The position numbers and the translations under genes were made by a program. From Globodera rostochiensis (Eukaryota > Nematoda > Chromadorea > Rhabditida > Heteroderidae): a stretch of 64,000 bases of DNA. The stretch is from positions 4,321,668 through 4,385,667 of the forward strand of contig JAEVLN010000004.1 of the NCBI GenBank assembly GCA_018350325.1. Reading direction: 5' to 3'. Within the stretch, counting starts at the first letter, position 1, and every line of letters begins with the position of its first letter. This document shows, one piece after another, positions 35,890 through 47,900 of this stretch. The notes under the pieces are model-generated. The model was not told the DNA's origin, searched no databases, and saw only the letters and a program-made list of their open reading frames with translations.

Positions 35890-37503
35890 CAGAGTTGAGA
35901 AAATCGCCGATCACACCTTTATTTACCCAAATACAAATTAAAAGGAAATTCATGCCAATAATTTGTGAGGGAAACGGACGGCGGGGCGGGGGCGGGGGGT
36001 CGGCTTATTTGACGTGATCGTACAATTTGTAAGGCAGCCGAAAGGGGAGGGGGAAGAAAGCAGCAAAAGCTTCATGTACAATATGAACAAAGGGGGCTTT
36101 GAATGGGAGGGATAATGTCGGGCGAACGATCAATCCGGAAGGGATCGACCAAAACAGGAAGAACATATTTATAAATAAATGGGGGGGGGGGCGATTGGGG
36201 GGAGAAAACGACGGACGGAGCGAAAGTCACTTTTTTGCTTTTGTCAGGTTTCGAATGGATTGTGCGCAAACGACTCAATGGGAGACGAGGGGAAGCAAAG
36301 CGTGGAATGAATTTCGATTGGACGCGACGGACGCTGCCGGAGGGGGGGAGGGATTGTTCGTGTAAAATCCGATGGCGCCGTAGGGGATGAATGAATGTAC
36401 CGATGGGCAGACTATGTAAAGGGAGAGGGGGGGGGGGGGAGAATGGGCGGCGGATCCATCCCCAGCAAAGTTGCGCAGATATTATGGATTGCTCGCAGTG
36501 AGAAAATGGAAATGCAAATAATAAAAGGGAATGGCAAAGGATGCGTGGATTACACCTCGAGGCGAAATTACATTTCGGCACGTAAAAAGTGGCGCGTGTG
36601 AAGGAAGTCAATCGAATTTGATTTTCTTGTGAACTTTTTCGCTGGTAACGAGCAAACAACGCGTAGAATGGGTATTTAGCGTGGTTGGCACTAATTAGCA
36701 GTTCAAATTGCCTTCTTTTCCAATTGCTCCAAAAGGGCGCTCGTTCTCTTGCAAAGTTCCCGCGTTTTTCTTCAAACTATGAGTTGCTAAAATACCGTAT
36801 TTCCTGTAATATAACCCCGGCGTTATATTTTTTAACCCTCCGCCAGAGGGGGTTATTATTAGAGGGGGGTCACTAATTGATAATATTATAAAAATAGGGT
36901 AATTGGCTTTTAGAAGAGATAGGCAAATGATAGCGCCCCGGGCAGGAATCGAACCAACGACCTTCAGTGCAGTGATCGGCTTCGCACGAAAACCAATGCT
37001 CTAACTATTTTGCGATTGAAACCCGGGCTTTTCAGACTCCAAGCTCGCAACTCGACTCGAACTTATATTATGTAAAATGTTTTTTTACAATAAGTAATTC
37101 ACAGAAAAATAAAATATTTTAAAGGAATAATTTTAACTTTTTTTTAAAATTAACTTATTCGACGTCCTGGCCCTACGCTTAGGCTTAGGCCTAGCCAAGG
37201 TGGTCTCATAAGCATTCTTATTGTTAACAAATAAGATCGTTAAAATGTTAAAGAAAAATTTTAAACTTTGTATGTAACGCAAATTTATACATAATTTATT
37301 TAAAATTGGCGCTTTTGGCACTGACCATTGTCGAAATGATTGGCCACCGTTTAGCTATAGAGACGTAAAAATAAAAATGATACATACATAAATAATCAAA
37401 CATAAAATGAAAATAATTTATGTCTTTAAAATTTTTGCCAAATGTATAGCAAAAATTATTAGGTTTTAATTTTTTAAAGGAAATTTAATTTTATTAAATC
37501 GTT
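35890..37503. other. Intergenic region between divergent Dispatched-like and hmp-2 genes
   Basis: Probable promoter region for both divergent genes. Contains short poly-G runs (36180, 36430), a Pro/Ser-rich minus-strand open frame (36072-36659) without domain support, a tRNA-like sequence (36933-37027) and AT-rich DNA up to the hmp-2 start. Confidence 0.5.
36933..37027 (-). tRNA. Degenerate tRNA-like sequence (possible tRNA-derived element)
   Basis: On the minus strand GGTTCGATTCC matches the RNA polymerase III B box exactly, and TAGTTAGAGC resembles an A box. GCCCGGG at one end can pair with CCCGGGG at the other over six of seven positions, like an acceptor stem. The length (about 95) and a long middle hairpin do not fit a normal tRNA cloverleaf, and the T stem has a mismatch. 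It is more likely a tRNA pseudogene or SINE head than a working tRNA; no anticodon can be assigned. Confidence 0.3.
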
Positions 37504-40206
37504 ATGTCAACGCTTGACGATACAATTTATGCAGAATTCAACGCAAGCAATCATTTCAATGGTCTGTTTAAGATGTATAATTTATCGTTCAGATCGTTTC
37601 ACTTTCAGATATTTACACGCGAACAACACATCGCGTCCGTAGAGCGCTTTTTCCAGAGATTCAGATTGATGAAGATGCCTCAATTGATGAAGAATTGAAT
37701 GGAGAAAACACGGGATCCGTTGTGTCTCATTTTGCACGTCCAAGTCAACTGCTTAAGGACTCGATCCTTGATTTACTGAGTGTGAGAAGTCCGCCGGCTG
37801 AGGCTGCCGGTAACATTCCACAACTTATTCGACAGTTGAACGCAAATGATCAGGTAAAGCACAGTTATTGCGTAATGTCCACGCTGTGTACTTTAAGAAT
37901 GAAATGCTTCAAGCAGCTAGCCTAGTTCATCTTTTGTCCAAAGAGGATAAGGTCGTTGTCAGTTTGGCCTCCAGCGAACCTCTTATGCTTGCGCTCATCA
38001 AAGCTCTTGAGTTCGTCCAATTTTTATTATGAAAGTAACCGGCATAAGCTTCAGTGCACCGGACGAAGTTACCAAGCGACACGCCGCTGCTGCGCTTTGT
38101 CATCTTTCTGCTCACCAAACCGGGGCTCATCATATTTTTCGCAGCGGTGGAATTGCCGAGTTAGTTCGGATGCTTCGATGTCCAATTCTTTCGATCATTC
38201 ATTATGCGGTGACTACGCTTCACCATCTTTTGGTTTACGTGGAAATGGCCAAAGAGGAGGCAATCGTTTGTGGCGCTTTGGAGGCTCTTGTTCCTTTGCT
38301 CGCCCCCCAAACTGCCATTCCCCAATCGGGGCCGAATCCGAAACTTCAAGCGATGGTTTAATTTTGAAAGCCATGTGTTTCATTAGCTTCAGATTTAGGT
38401 CGCTGATTCTCTTTATTTTCTGCTTTTGGACAATCTCCAATGCAAATTGACATTTTTATCTCTACAGGGCCCACGATATCTTGTTGAAATCCTTAAGTCG
38501 AATTCCGTCTATGTTAAATTGTTTTACGCCGTCGTCCGTTGCATTCGCTCAATTAGCACGTGCTCTGAAAACAAGGCATCACTAATTGCCATTGGTGCTA
38601 TTTTCGAACTTTTTTTTAATCTGTCGAAATTGTTTCAGGGGGACTCGAGCTTTTGCATCGGACCTTCAACTTTATAGACGATGACAAGCGAAAGTTGGCG
38701 ACATTAAGTGCAATTAGGAATCTGTCGGACGTGGCCACCAATTTGGAAACGCTTACGCCACTTGTGGCTGAATTGGTAGCTCTGATTGGCGACCATAATG
38801 ACGAGGAGTTAGTCAGTTGCGCCTGCGGGATCTTATCGAATTTAACCTGCAACAATATCCTCAACAAAAACACGGTTGGGATATGTTGGAAAGCGATTAT
38901 TTTTTATTCAATATTGTTAACGATTGATTGCTAAACAAATTCGCAACAAATTAATTATTATATTATAAGAAGTTTTAGGTATGCACCAGCAGCGGAATTC
39001 CTATTCTCGCGCGTGCTCTTTCAAAATTCTCCAACATCGAGGATGTCACAGAACCGGCTCTCTGTACGCTTAGACACTGTACAGTACGGCATCCGCTTGC
39101 CTTTCAAGCACAAAACGAACTTCGTTTTGCTTACCCAATCATTTTGGTGGGTTAAATTTTATGTTGCTAATTTTGCTCGTTTTTAGTCTCTTTTGTCTAC
39201 ACAAAGACCGCCAATTGTAAAAGCAGCATTGGGCCTCGTGAGGAATTGTTCACTTTCCAATGAAAACCTAAAAAGAATGCTCTCGGTAAGGCTTAATTAG
39301 TCTCTTTAGATCAAATTGGCATTGTATTTAAAAGGAAAAAACGCCCGACGGAGACACAGTTTTGACCCTTTCGTTGGAATTGCTAGAACAATCGGGTAAA
39401 CAGTTAGTCCAGGACTGGGGCGGTCTCTGCGACGGAGTTTCGCTTCTCGAAATGGTTGAAGGGGCTATCTCCGCGCTGCACCAACTCGCCAAGGATGGCG
39501 CGTCTGCCTCGCAAATTTCCAACCGGAGCACAATCATGAAGCTTCTTGTATATGTAATAAATGCACTCTTCCGATGATTTAATCGCAGTGTTTTCAGTTG
39601 ATGTCAAACGAAAAAGTCAACAAAAATGAAGATGAGTTGATGATGCGCGAAATTATGGGCTTAGTCTACCAGTTGACCAAAAGTAGAGAAGGGGCAAAAG
39701 CTGTGTTAACGTATGAAGCGCAACCATACATTTCTGCAGCGCTTTCATCGCAGCACAAATCAATTGGTAAATAATGAATAATCTTGGGTCAAATTCAAAA
39801 TTTGGCCGGGTTCGGGATGGATTTTATTTCGGTCTCTAATTTCGATACCTAAGAATTAATGCCACCTTTAACATTCCTTTTAGCTGCTTACGCATCGATT
39901 ATTCTCAAAAACATGGGCGTTGAACAGCTTCGTGTACAAAATTTCAACAATACTTTTGCTGGACAAATTGCTCCCGGGGTTTATGGTGTGTCGAATGGCT
40001 TTGACTCTCAGCCGATGAGTGCTGAAAACACGTTGGAGAGGACGAATGGCGCACACAGGCATCATCAAATGGGCTGGCAAAATGATGGGATGGAGCCCGA
40101 GCTGTACAATGAGTTGTACAATTACCCGCCATCGTTAGGCGAATTGCGGCAGGATCACATTGAAGGGAGTGCAAATAATGGGTCCTGGTTCGATACCGAC
40201 CTGTAA
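37504..40206 (+). CDS. hmp-2: Beta-catenin, HMP-2-like (adherens junction)
   Basis: Encodes an armadillo-repeat beta-catenin that links cadherin to alpha-catenin at cell junctions. Exon 1 is 37504-37561, exon 2 is 37609-37853, and later exons join in phase to a TAA at 40204-40206. After a short N-terminus comes RTTHRVRRALFPEIQIDE, the usual pre-armadillo block, then repeats including FRSGGIAELVRML with HYAVTTLHHLL (38.1-38.3 kb) and CACGILSNLTCNN (38.8 kb). The C-terminus reads GSWFDTDL, the conserved beta-catenin tail with a PDZ-binding end. The N-terminus is only about 20 residues before that block and has no GSK3 phosphodegron, which fits HMP-2 rather than signalling beta-catenin. The last exons occur again at 52967-53609. 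The gene is divergent from the Dispatched-like gene. Confidence 0.9.
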
Positions 40207-40631
40207 ATTCCGACATTATACATATTTATTTATTCTCGACGAAGCCAATAGTGTAGCGCATCCCATGTGTTTATTTAATGTTATAAGAAATACAGAAACT
40301 TAAAAACAAAGTCAAAAATTGAATTATATGAATTTGCATTTCTTCCCTTACAACGCTTTTTTCCTTTTGGATATCATTAATTTTCTCACATTCTTTCAAA
40401 TATTTTGCATTTTTTACTTATTGCATCACAGCAGCGCATTTTTCTCATATAATCTCGCCAAATTTCGATTACAGCTATACAACCCATTTGCATTTATCGC
40501 CGTATTTATTGAACCATGTCACTTATAAATGCTTATGTCTTTTTATTTTTATTCTGATTTTTAATGTTTTTAACATGAATTTATCATAGTTTGATTGTTT
40601 TAGCTTTTTTTATGATTTTATTTTGTTTAGA
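40207..40631. other. Spacer between hmp-2 and UTP4 (copy A)
   Basis: AT-rich spacer of 425 bp with no gene. Its 3' end, TTTTGTTTAG followed by AATG, is a strong splice acceptor immediately before the UTP4 start codon and is probably a spliced-leader site. Confidence 0.6.
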
Positions 40632-41936
40632 ATGAGAAATAAAAGAAGAAATCTCCATGCGTCCGAAGCCAGCAATGAAGGGGACCATAAAAAGCAAAAA
40701 TTGGAAAGGACGAGTAAACTTGTTGATCGGCCTGAGTTCCCTCCTTTTCGGCCGGAAGAACGTTTCATTGGGGAGCATTGCAATGTCCATCTGAGGCCGG
40801 CTTTTACAGTCAAAGGAATTTCTTACAATTGTGCGGTCGGGCGTTTATGTGTTATTCGTCAAAATGACGCAGTTGGAAGGTGTGACAGTTTTTTAATTTG
40901 TAGTTAACTTAACATTTATAGCAAAAATGGTAACACACAAAATCCGTTGACGATTGTGGAGTTTTACAATGCGATGAAACCGCCACTGATTTTTTTGGAG
41001 AAAAGCATTCCGGTGAATGACACTTTCGAAGTGCTCATTTGGATGGGAAATTGGGCGGTGCTCGGTGGTTCGGGAGGCCGTACAACTTCTTTGTCGCCGT
41101 TCACAAGCAAATTTGGCGTCAGTGAATAGAATTGAGAAAAAGTAAATTGTCCCTTTTAAGCGAGTTCAAGTTTGCGTTTCCGACATTCTCGTGATGGTTC
41201 GGACCGGTGAGAAGCAATTTGTAATCGGAAATAGTTCCAGTGAGTTGCTTGTGCTAAACAGCCGGGACACTGTTGACGCAGAAGAATCTATCAGCAAAGT
41301 CCCCACTTTTTCAACCGTACAATCCATAAAATTGTCCTCTGATGAACACATTTCCGCCATTGGCTGCTCTAAAACGATGAAACCGCAAATGATGGCAGTC
41401 GGGAAAGTCAACGGACTCACTCTCTTTTGGCACGAAAAGACACAGAGGGATGTGCGCTGTGCCCCCAGTCGACGCACCGTCAGGACTCAGATGGAATTAG
41501 GAAATATTCAGGGAAAGGATCCGTTCCCCCGAATTGGGCATTTGGGTGTAAAATGCTTTATTCCTCCGACGTATCTCCGACAATGAAATGTACAAGATGG
41601 ACTTGTTCCCGCTTAGAGCTGTCGAACTTCTCCGCGACGCCCGGCTAGGATGATCCAGACTTGAAGGATAATGATCAGGGGGAAACATTGGATGTGCATA
41701 AAATGGGCGGGGACATGCGATGGATGAAATGTGTGTTGATTGAGTGGGAACGATGCACGCGGGCAAATATGCATTTACAATGCGCAGAATGGGACGCTTT
41801 TGAAAGTCCTCCATTCATTCGTTTATTTATGCTGGTGATGAACATTCATTTAGACACTCAAAACACATCAGGCGCCTATTTTGGCTATGGCCACTGATGG
41901 CAGAGAGGTTTTTGCTGCGGGGGTCGATTACCGGAT
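40632..41936 (+). pseudogene. Truncated UTP4 copy
   Basis: Carries the same start codon and first exons as the complete UTP4 at 54035. After the WHEKTQ codons (about 41447) the sequence changes to about 300 bp of unrelated DNA, so the frame continues for some 45 novel residues to a stop at 41586. UTP4 sequence resumes at 41751 (the GDARGQICIYNA exon, with extra small changes) and breaks at 41936, where the satellite starts. The C-terminal half, including the last WD40 repeats, is missing. It keeps the putative trans-splice acceptor, so a short chimeric transcript is possible. Confidence 0.85.
41446..41750. other. Unrelated 300-bp replacement in the truncated UTP4
   Basis: Replaces the roughly 140 bp found at 54850-54993 in the intact gene. 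One frame contains MYKMDLFPLRAVELLRDARL, which is protein-like, so this may be a captured fragment of another gene. I do not recognise it and no match lies elsewhere in the window. Confidence 0.5.
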
Positions 41937-44900
41937 TGTGTGCCACAACTCGAGACTGGCTATGCCACGGCAAGGAATTCAATGCCACATTGACTGCAAC
42001 GACCATCATTTCGGAGGGCGGGAATTAAAATATAGCAAAAATTATTCGTTAATGGCCAAGCCCTTTTGTGTGCCACAACTCGAGACTGGCTATGCCGCGG
42101 CAAGGAATTCAATGCCACATTGACTGCAACGAACATCATTTCGGAGGGCGGGAATTAAAATATAGCAAAAATTATTCGTTAATGGCCAAGCTCTTTTGTG
42201 TGCCACAACTCGAGACTGGCTATGCCGCGGCAAGGAATTCAATGCCAGATTGACTGCAACGAACATCATTTCGGAGGGCGGGAATTAAAATATAGCAAAA
42301 ATTATTCGTTAATGGCCAAGCCCTTTTGTGTGCCACAACTCGAGACTGGCTATGCCGCGGCAAGGAATTCAATGCCACATTGACTGCAACGACCATCATT
42401 TCGGAGGGCGGGAATTAAAATATAGCAAAAATTATTCGTTAATGGCCAAGCCCTTTTGTGTGCCACAACTCGAGACTGGCTATGCCACGGCAAGGAATTC
42501 AATGCCACATTGACTGCAACGAACATCATTTCGGAGGGCGGGAATTAAAATATAGCAAAAATTATTCGTTAATGGCCAAGCCCTTTTGTGTGCCACAACT
42601 CGAGACTGGCTATGCCGCGGCAAGGAATTCAATGCCACATTGACTGCAACGACCATCATTTCGGAGGGCGGGAATTAAAATATAGCAAAAATTATTCGTT
42701 AATGGCCAAGCCCTTTTGTGTGCCACAACTCGAGACTGGCTATGCCGCGGCAAGGAATTCAATGCCACATTGACTGCAACGACCATCATTTCGGAGGGCG
42801 GGAATTAAAATATAGCAAAAATTATTCGTTAATGGCCAAGCCCTTTTGTGTGCCACAACTCGAGACTGGCTATGCCACGGCAAGGAATTCAATGCCACAT
42901 TGACTGCAACGAACATCATTTCGGAGGGCGGGAATTAAAATATAGCAAAAATTATTCGTTAATGGCCAAGCCCTTTTGTGTGCCACAACTCGAGACTGGC
43001 TATGCCGCGGCAAGGAATTCAATGCCACATTGACTGCAACGAACATCATTTCGGAGGGCGGGAATTAAAATATAGCAAAAATTATTCGTTAATGGCCAAG
43101 CCCTTTTGTGTGCCACAACTCGAGACTGGCTATGCCGCGGCAAGGAATTCAATGCCACATTGACTGCAACGACCATCATTTCGGAGGGCGGGAATTAAAA
43201 TATAGCAAAAATTATTCGTTAATGGCCAAGCCCTTTTGTGTGCCACAACTCGAGACTGGCTATGCCGCGGCAAGGAATTCAATGCCACATTGACTGCAAC
43301 GACCATCATTTCGGAGGGCGGGAATTAAAATATAGCAAAAATTATTCGTTAATGGCCAAGCCCTTTTGTGTGCCACAACTCGAGACTGGCTATGCCGCGG
43401 CAAGGAATTCAATGCCACATTGACTGCAACGACCATCATTTCGGAGGGCGGGAATTAAAATATAGCAAAAATTATTCGTTAATGGCCAAGCCCTTTTGTG
43501 TGCCACAACTCGAGACTGGCTATGCCACGGCAAGGAATTCAATGCCACATTGACTGCAACGAACATCATTTCGGAGGGCGGGAATTAAAATATAGCAAAA
43601 ATTATTCGTTAATGGCCAAGCCCTTTTGTGTGCCACAACTCGAGACTGGCTATGCCGCGGCAAGGAATTCAATGCCACATTGACTGCAACGAACATCATT
43701 TCGGAGGGCGGGAATTAAAATATAGCAAAAATTATTCGTTAATGGCCAAGCCCTTTTGTGTGCCACAACTCGAGACTGGCTATGCCGCGGCAAGGAATTC
43801 AATGCCACATTGACTGCAATGACCATCATTTCGGAGGGCGGGAATTAAAATATAGCAAAAATTATTCGTTAATGGCCAAGCCCTTTTGTGTGCCACAACT
43901 CGAGACTGGCTATGCCGCGGCAAGGAATTCAATGCCACATTGACTGCAACGAACATCATTTCGGAGGGCGGGAATTAAAATATAGCAAAAATTATTCGTT
44001 AATGGCCAAGCCCTTTTGTGTGCCACAACTCGAGACTGGCTATGCCGCGGCAAGGAATTCAATGCCAGATTGACTGCAACGAACATCATTTCGGAGGGCG
44101 GGAATTAAAATATAGCAAAAATTATTCGTTAATGGCCAAGCCCTTTTGTGTGCCACAACTCGAGACTGGCTATGCCGCGGCAAGGAATTCAATGCCACAT
44201 TGACTGCAACGACCATCATTTCGGAGGGCGGGAATTAAAATATAGCAAAAATTATTCGTTAATGGCCAAGCCCTTTTGTGTGCCACAACTCGAGACTGGC
44301 TATGCCACGGCAAGGAATTCAATGCCACATTGACTGCAACGACCATCATTTCGGAGGGCGGGAATTAAAATATAGCAAAAATTATTCGTTAATGGCCAAG
44401 CCCTTTTGTGTGCCACAACTCGAGACTGGCTATGCCGCGGCAAGGAATTCAATGCCACATTGACTGCAACGACCATCATTTCGGAGGGCGGGAATTAAAA
44501 TATAGCAAAAATTATTCGTTAATGGCCAAGCCCTTTTGTGTGCCACAACTCGAGACTGGCTATGCCGCGGCAAGGAATTCAATGCCACATTGACTGCAAC
44601 GAACATCATTTCGGAGGGCGGGAATTAAAATATAGCAAAAATTATTCGTTAATGGCCAAGCCCTTTTGTGTGCCACAACTCGAGACTGGCTATGCCGCGG
44701 CAAGGAATTCAATGCCACATTGACTGCAACGACCATCATTTCGGAGGGCGGGAATTAAAATATAGCAAAAATTATTCGTTAATGGCCAAGCCCTTTTGTG
44801 TGCCACAACTCGAGACTGGCTATGCCGCGGCAAGGAATTCAATGCCACATTGACTGCAACGACCATCATTTCGGAGGGCGGGAATTAAAATATAGCAAAA

Positions 44901-47900
44901 ATTATTCGTTAATGGCCAAGCCCTTTTGTGTGCCACAACTCGAGACTGGCTATGCCGCGGCAAGGAATTCAATGCCACATTGACTGCAACGAACATCATT
45001 TCGGAGGGCGGGAATTAAAATATAGCAAAAATTATTCGTTAATGGCCAAGCCCTTTTGTGTGCCACAACTCGAGACTGGCTATGCCGCGGCAAGGAATTC
45101 AATGCCACATTGACTGCAACGACCATCATTTCGGAGGGCGGGAATTAAAATATAGCAAAAATTATTCGTTAATGGCCAAGCCCTTTTGTGTGCCACAACT
45201 CGAGACTGGCTATGCCGCGGCAAGGAATTCAATGCCACATTGACTGCAACGAACATCATTTCGGAGGGCGGGAATTAAAATATAGCAAAAATTATTCGTT
45301 AATGGCCAAGCCCTTTTGTGTGCCACAACTCGAGACTGGCTATGCCGCGGCAAGGAATTCAATGCCACATTGACTGCAACGAACATCATTTCGGAGGGCG
45401 GGAATTAAAATATAGCAAAAATTATTCGTTAATGGCCAAGCCCTTTTGTGTGCCACAACTCGAGACTGGCTATGCCGCGGCAAGGAATTCAATGCCACAT
45501 TGACTGCAACGACCATCATTTCGGAGGGCGGGAATTAAAATATAGCAAAAATTATTCGTTAATGGCCAAGCCCTTTTGTGTGCCACAACTCGAGACTGGC
45601 TATGCCGCGGCAAGGAATTCAATGCCACATTGACTGCAACGACCATCATTTCGGAGGGCGGGAATTAAAATATAGCAAAAATTATTCGTTAATGGCCAAG
45701 CCCTTTTGTGTGCCACAACTCGAGACTGGCTATGCCGCGGCAAGGAATTCAATGCCACATTGACTGCAACGACCATCATTTCGGAGGGCGGGAATTAAAA
45801 TATAGCAAAAATTATTCGTTAATGGCCAAGCCCTTTTGTGTGCCACAACTCGAGACTGGCTATGCCGCGGCAAGGAATTCAATGCCACATTGACTGCAAC
45901 GACCATCATTTCGGAGGGCGGGAATTAAAATATAGCAAAAATTATTCGTTAATGGCCAAGCCCTTTTGTGTGCCACAACTCGAGACTGGCTATGCCGCGG
46001 CAAGGAATTCAATGCCACATTGACTGCAACGACCATCATTTCGGAGGGCGGGAATTAAAATATAGCAAAAATTATTCGTTAATGGCCAAGCCCTTTTGTG
46101 TGCCACAACTCGAGACTGGCTATGCCGCGGCAAGGAATTCAATGCCACATTGACTGCAACGAACATCATTTCGGAGGGCGGGAATTAAAATATAGCAAAA
46201 ATTATTCGTTAATGGCCAAGCCCTTTTGTGTGCCACAACTCGAGACTGGCTATGCCGCGGCAAGGAATTCAATGCCACATTGACTGCAACGACCATCATT
46301 TCGGAGGGCGGGAATTAAAATATAGCAAAAATTATTCGTTAATGGCCAAGCCCTTTTGTGTGCCACAACTCGAGACTGGCTATGCCGCGGCAAGGAATTC
46401 AATGCCACATTGACTGCAACGACCATCATTTCGGAGGGCGGGAATTAAAATATAGCAAAAATTATTCGTTAATGGCCAAGCCCTTTTGTGTGCCACAACT
46501 CGAGACTGGCTATGCCGCGGCAAGGAATTCAATGCCACATTGACTGCAACGACCATCATTTCGGAGGGCGGGAATTAAAATATAGCAAAAATTATTCGTT
46601 AATGGCCAAGCCCTTTTGTGTGCCACAACTCGAGACTGGCTATGCCGCGGCAAGGAATTCAATGCCACATTGACTGCAACGACCATCATTTCGGAGGGCG
46701 GGAATTAAAATATAGCAAAAATTATTCGTTAATGGCCAAGCCCTTTTGTGTGCCACAACTCGAGACTGGCTATGCCGCGGCAAGGAATTCAATGCCACAT
46801 TGACTGCAACGACCATCATTTCGGAGGGCGGGAATTAAAATATAGCAAAAATTATTCGTTAATGGCCAAGCCCTTTTGTGTGCCACAACTCGAGACTGGC
46901 TATGCCGCGGCAAGGAATTCAATGCCACATTGACTGCAACGACCATCATTTCGGAGGGCGGGAATTAAAATATAGCAAAAATTATTCGTTAATGGCCAAG
47001 CCCTTTTGTGTGCCACAACTCGAGACTGGCTATGCCGCGGCAAGGAATTCAATGCCACATTGACTGCAACGACCATCATTTCGGAGGGCGGGAATTAAAA
47101 TATAGCAAAAATTATTCGTTAATGGCCAAGCCCTTTTGTGTGCCACAACTCGAGACTGGCTATGCCGCGGCAAGGAATTCAATGCCACATTGACTGCAAC
47201 GACCATCATTTCGGAGGGCGGGAATTAAAATATAGCAAAAATTATTCGTTAATGGCCAAGCCCTTTTGTGTGCCACAACTCGAGACTGGCTATGCCGCGG
47301 CAAGGAATTCAATGCCACATTGACTGCAACGACCATCATTTCGGAGGGCGGGAATTAAAATATAGCAAAAATTATTCGTTAATGGCCAAGCCCTTTTGTG
47401 TGCCACAACTCGAGACTGGCTATGCCGCGGCAAGGAATTCAATGCCACATTGACTGCAACGACCATCATTTCGGAGGGCGGGAATTAAAATATAGCAAAA
47501 ATTATTCGTTAATGGCCAAGCCCTTTTGTGTGCCACAACTCGAGACTGGCTATGCCGCGGCAAGGAATTCAATGCCACATTGACTGCAACGACCATCATT
47601 TCGGAGGGCGGGAATTAAAATATAGCAAAAATTATTCGTTAATGGCCAAGCCCTTTTGTGTGCCACAACTCGAGACTGGCTATGCCGCGGCAAGGAATTC
47701 AATGCCACATTGACTGCAACGACCATCATTTCGGAGGGCGGGAATTAAAATATAGCAAAAATTATTCGTTAATGGCCAAGCCCTTTTGTGTGCCACAACT
47801 CGAGACTGGCTATGCCGCGGCAAGGAATTCAATGCCACATTGACTGCAACGACCATCATTTCGGAGGGCGGGAATTAAAATATAGCAAAAATTATTCGTT

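Larger units (their letters stand above)
39565..41936. repeat. Segmental duplication, copy A (hmp-2 3' end plus UTP4 5' half)
   Basis: Nearly identical to 52967-55179 in direct orientation at an offset of 13,403 bp. It starts within an hmp-2 intron, runs through the last hmp-2 exons, the spacer and the first UTP4 exons, and ends at CCGGAT inside a UTP4 exon where the satellite begins. Inside, 41446-41750 is replaced by about 300 bp with no match in copy B. Confidence 0.95.

Noticed and set aside
36072..36659. 195-codon minus-strand open frame upstream of the Dispatched-like gene
   Set aside because: Its composition is Ser/Pro/Phe/Arg, typical of the complement of purine-rich DNA; no domain, no convincing start and no link to the neighbouring exons.
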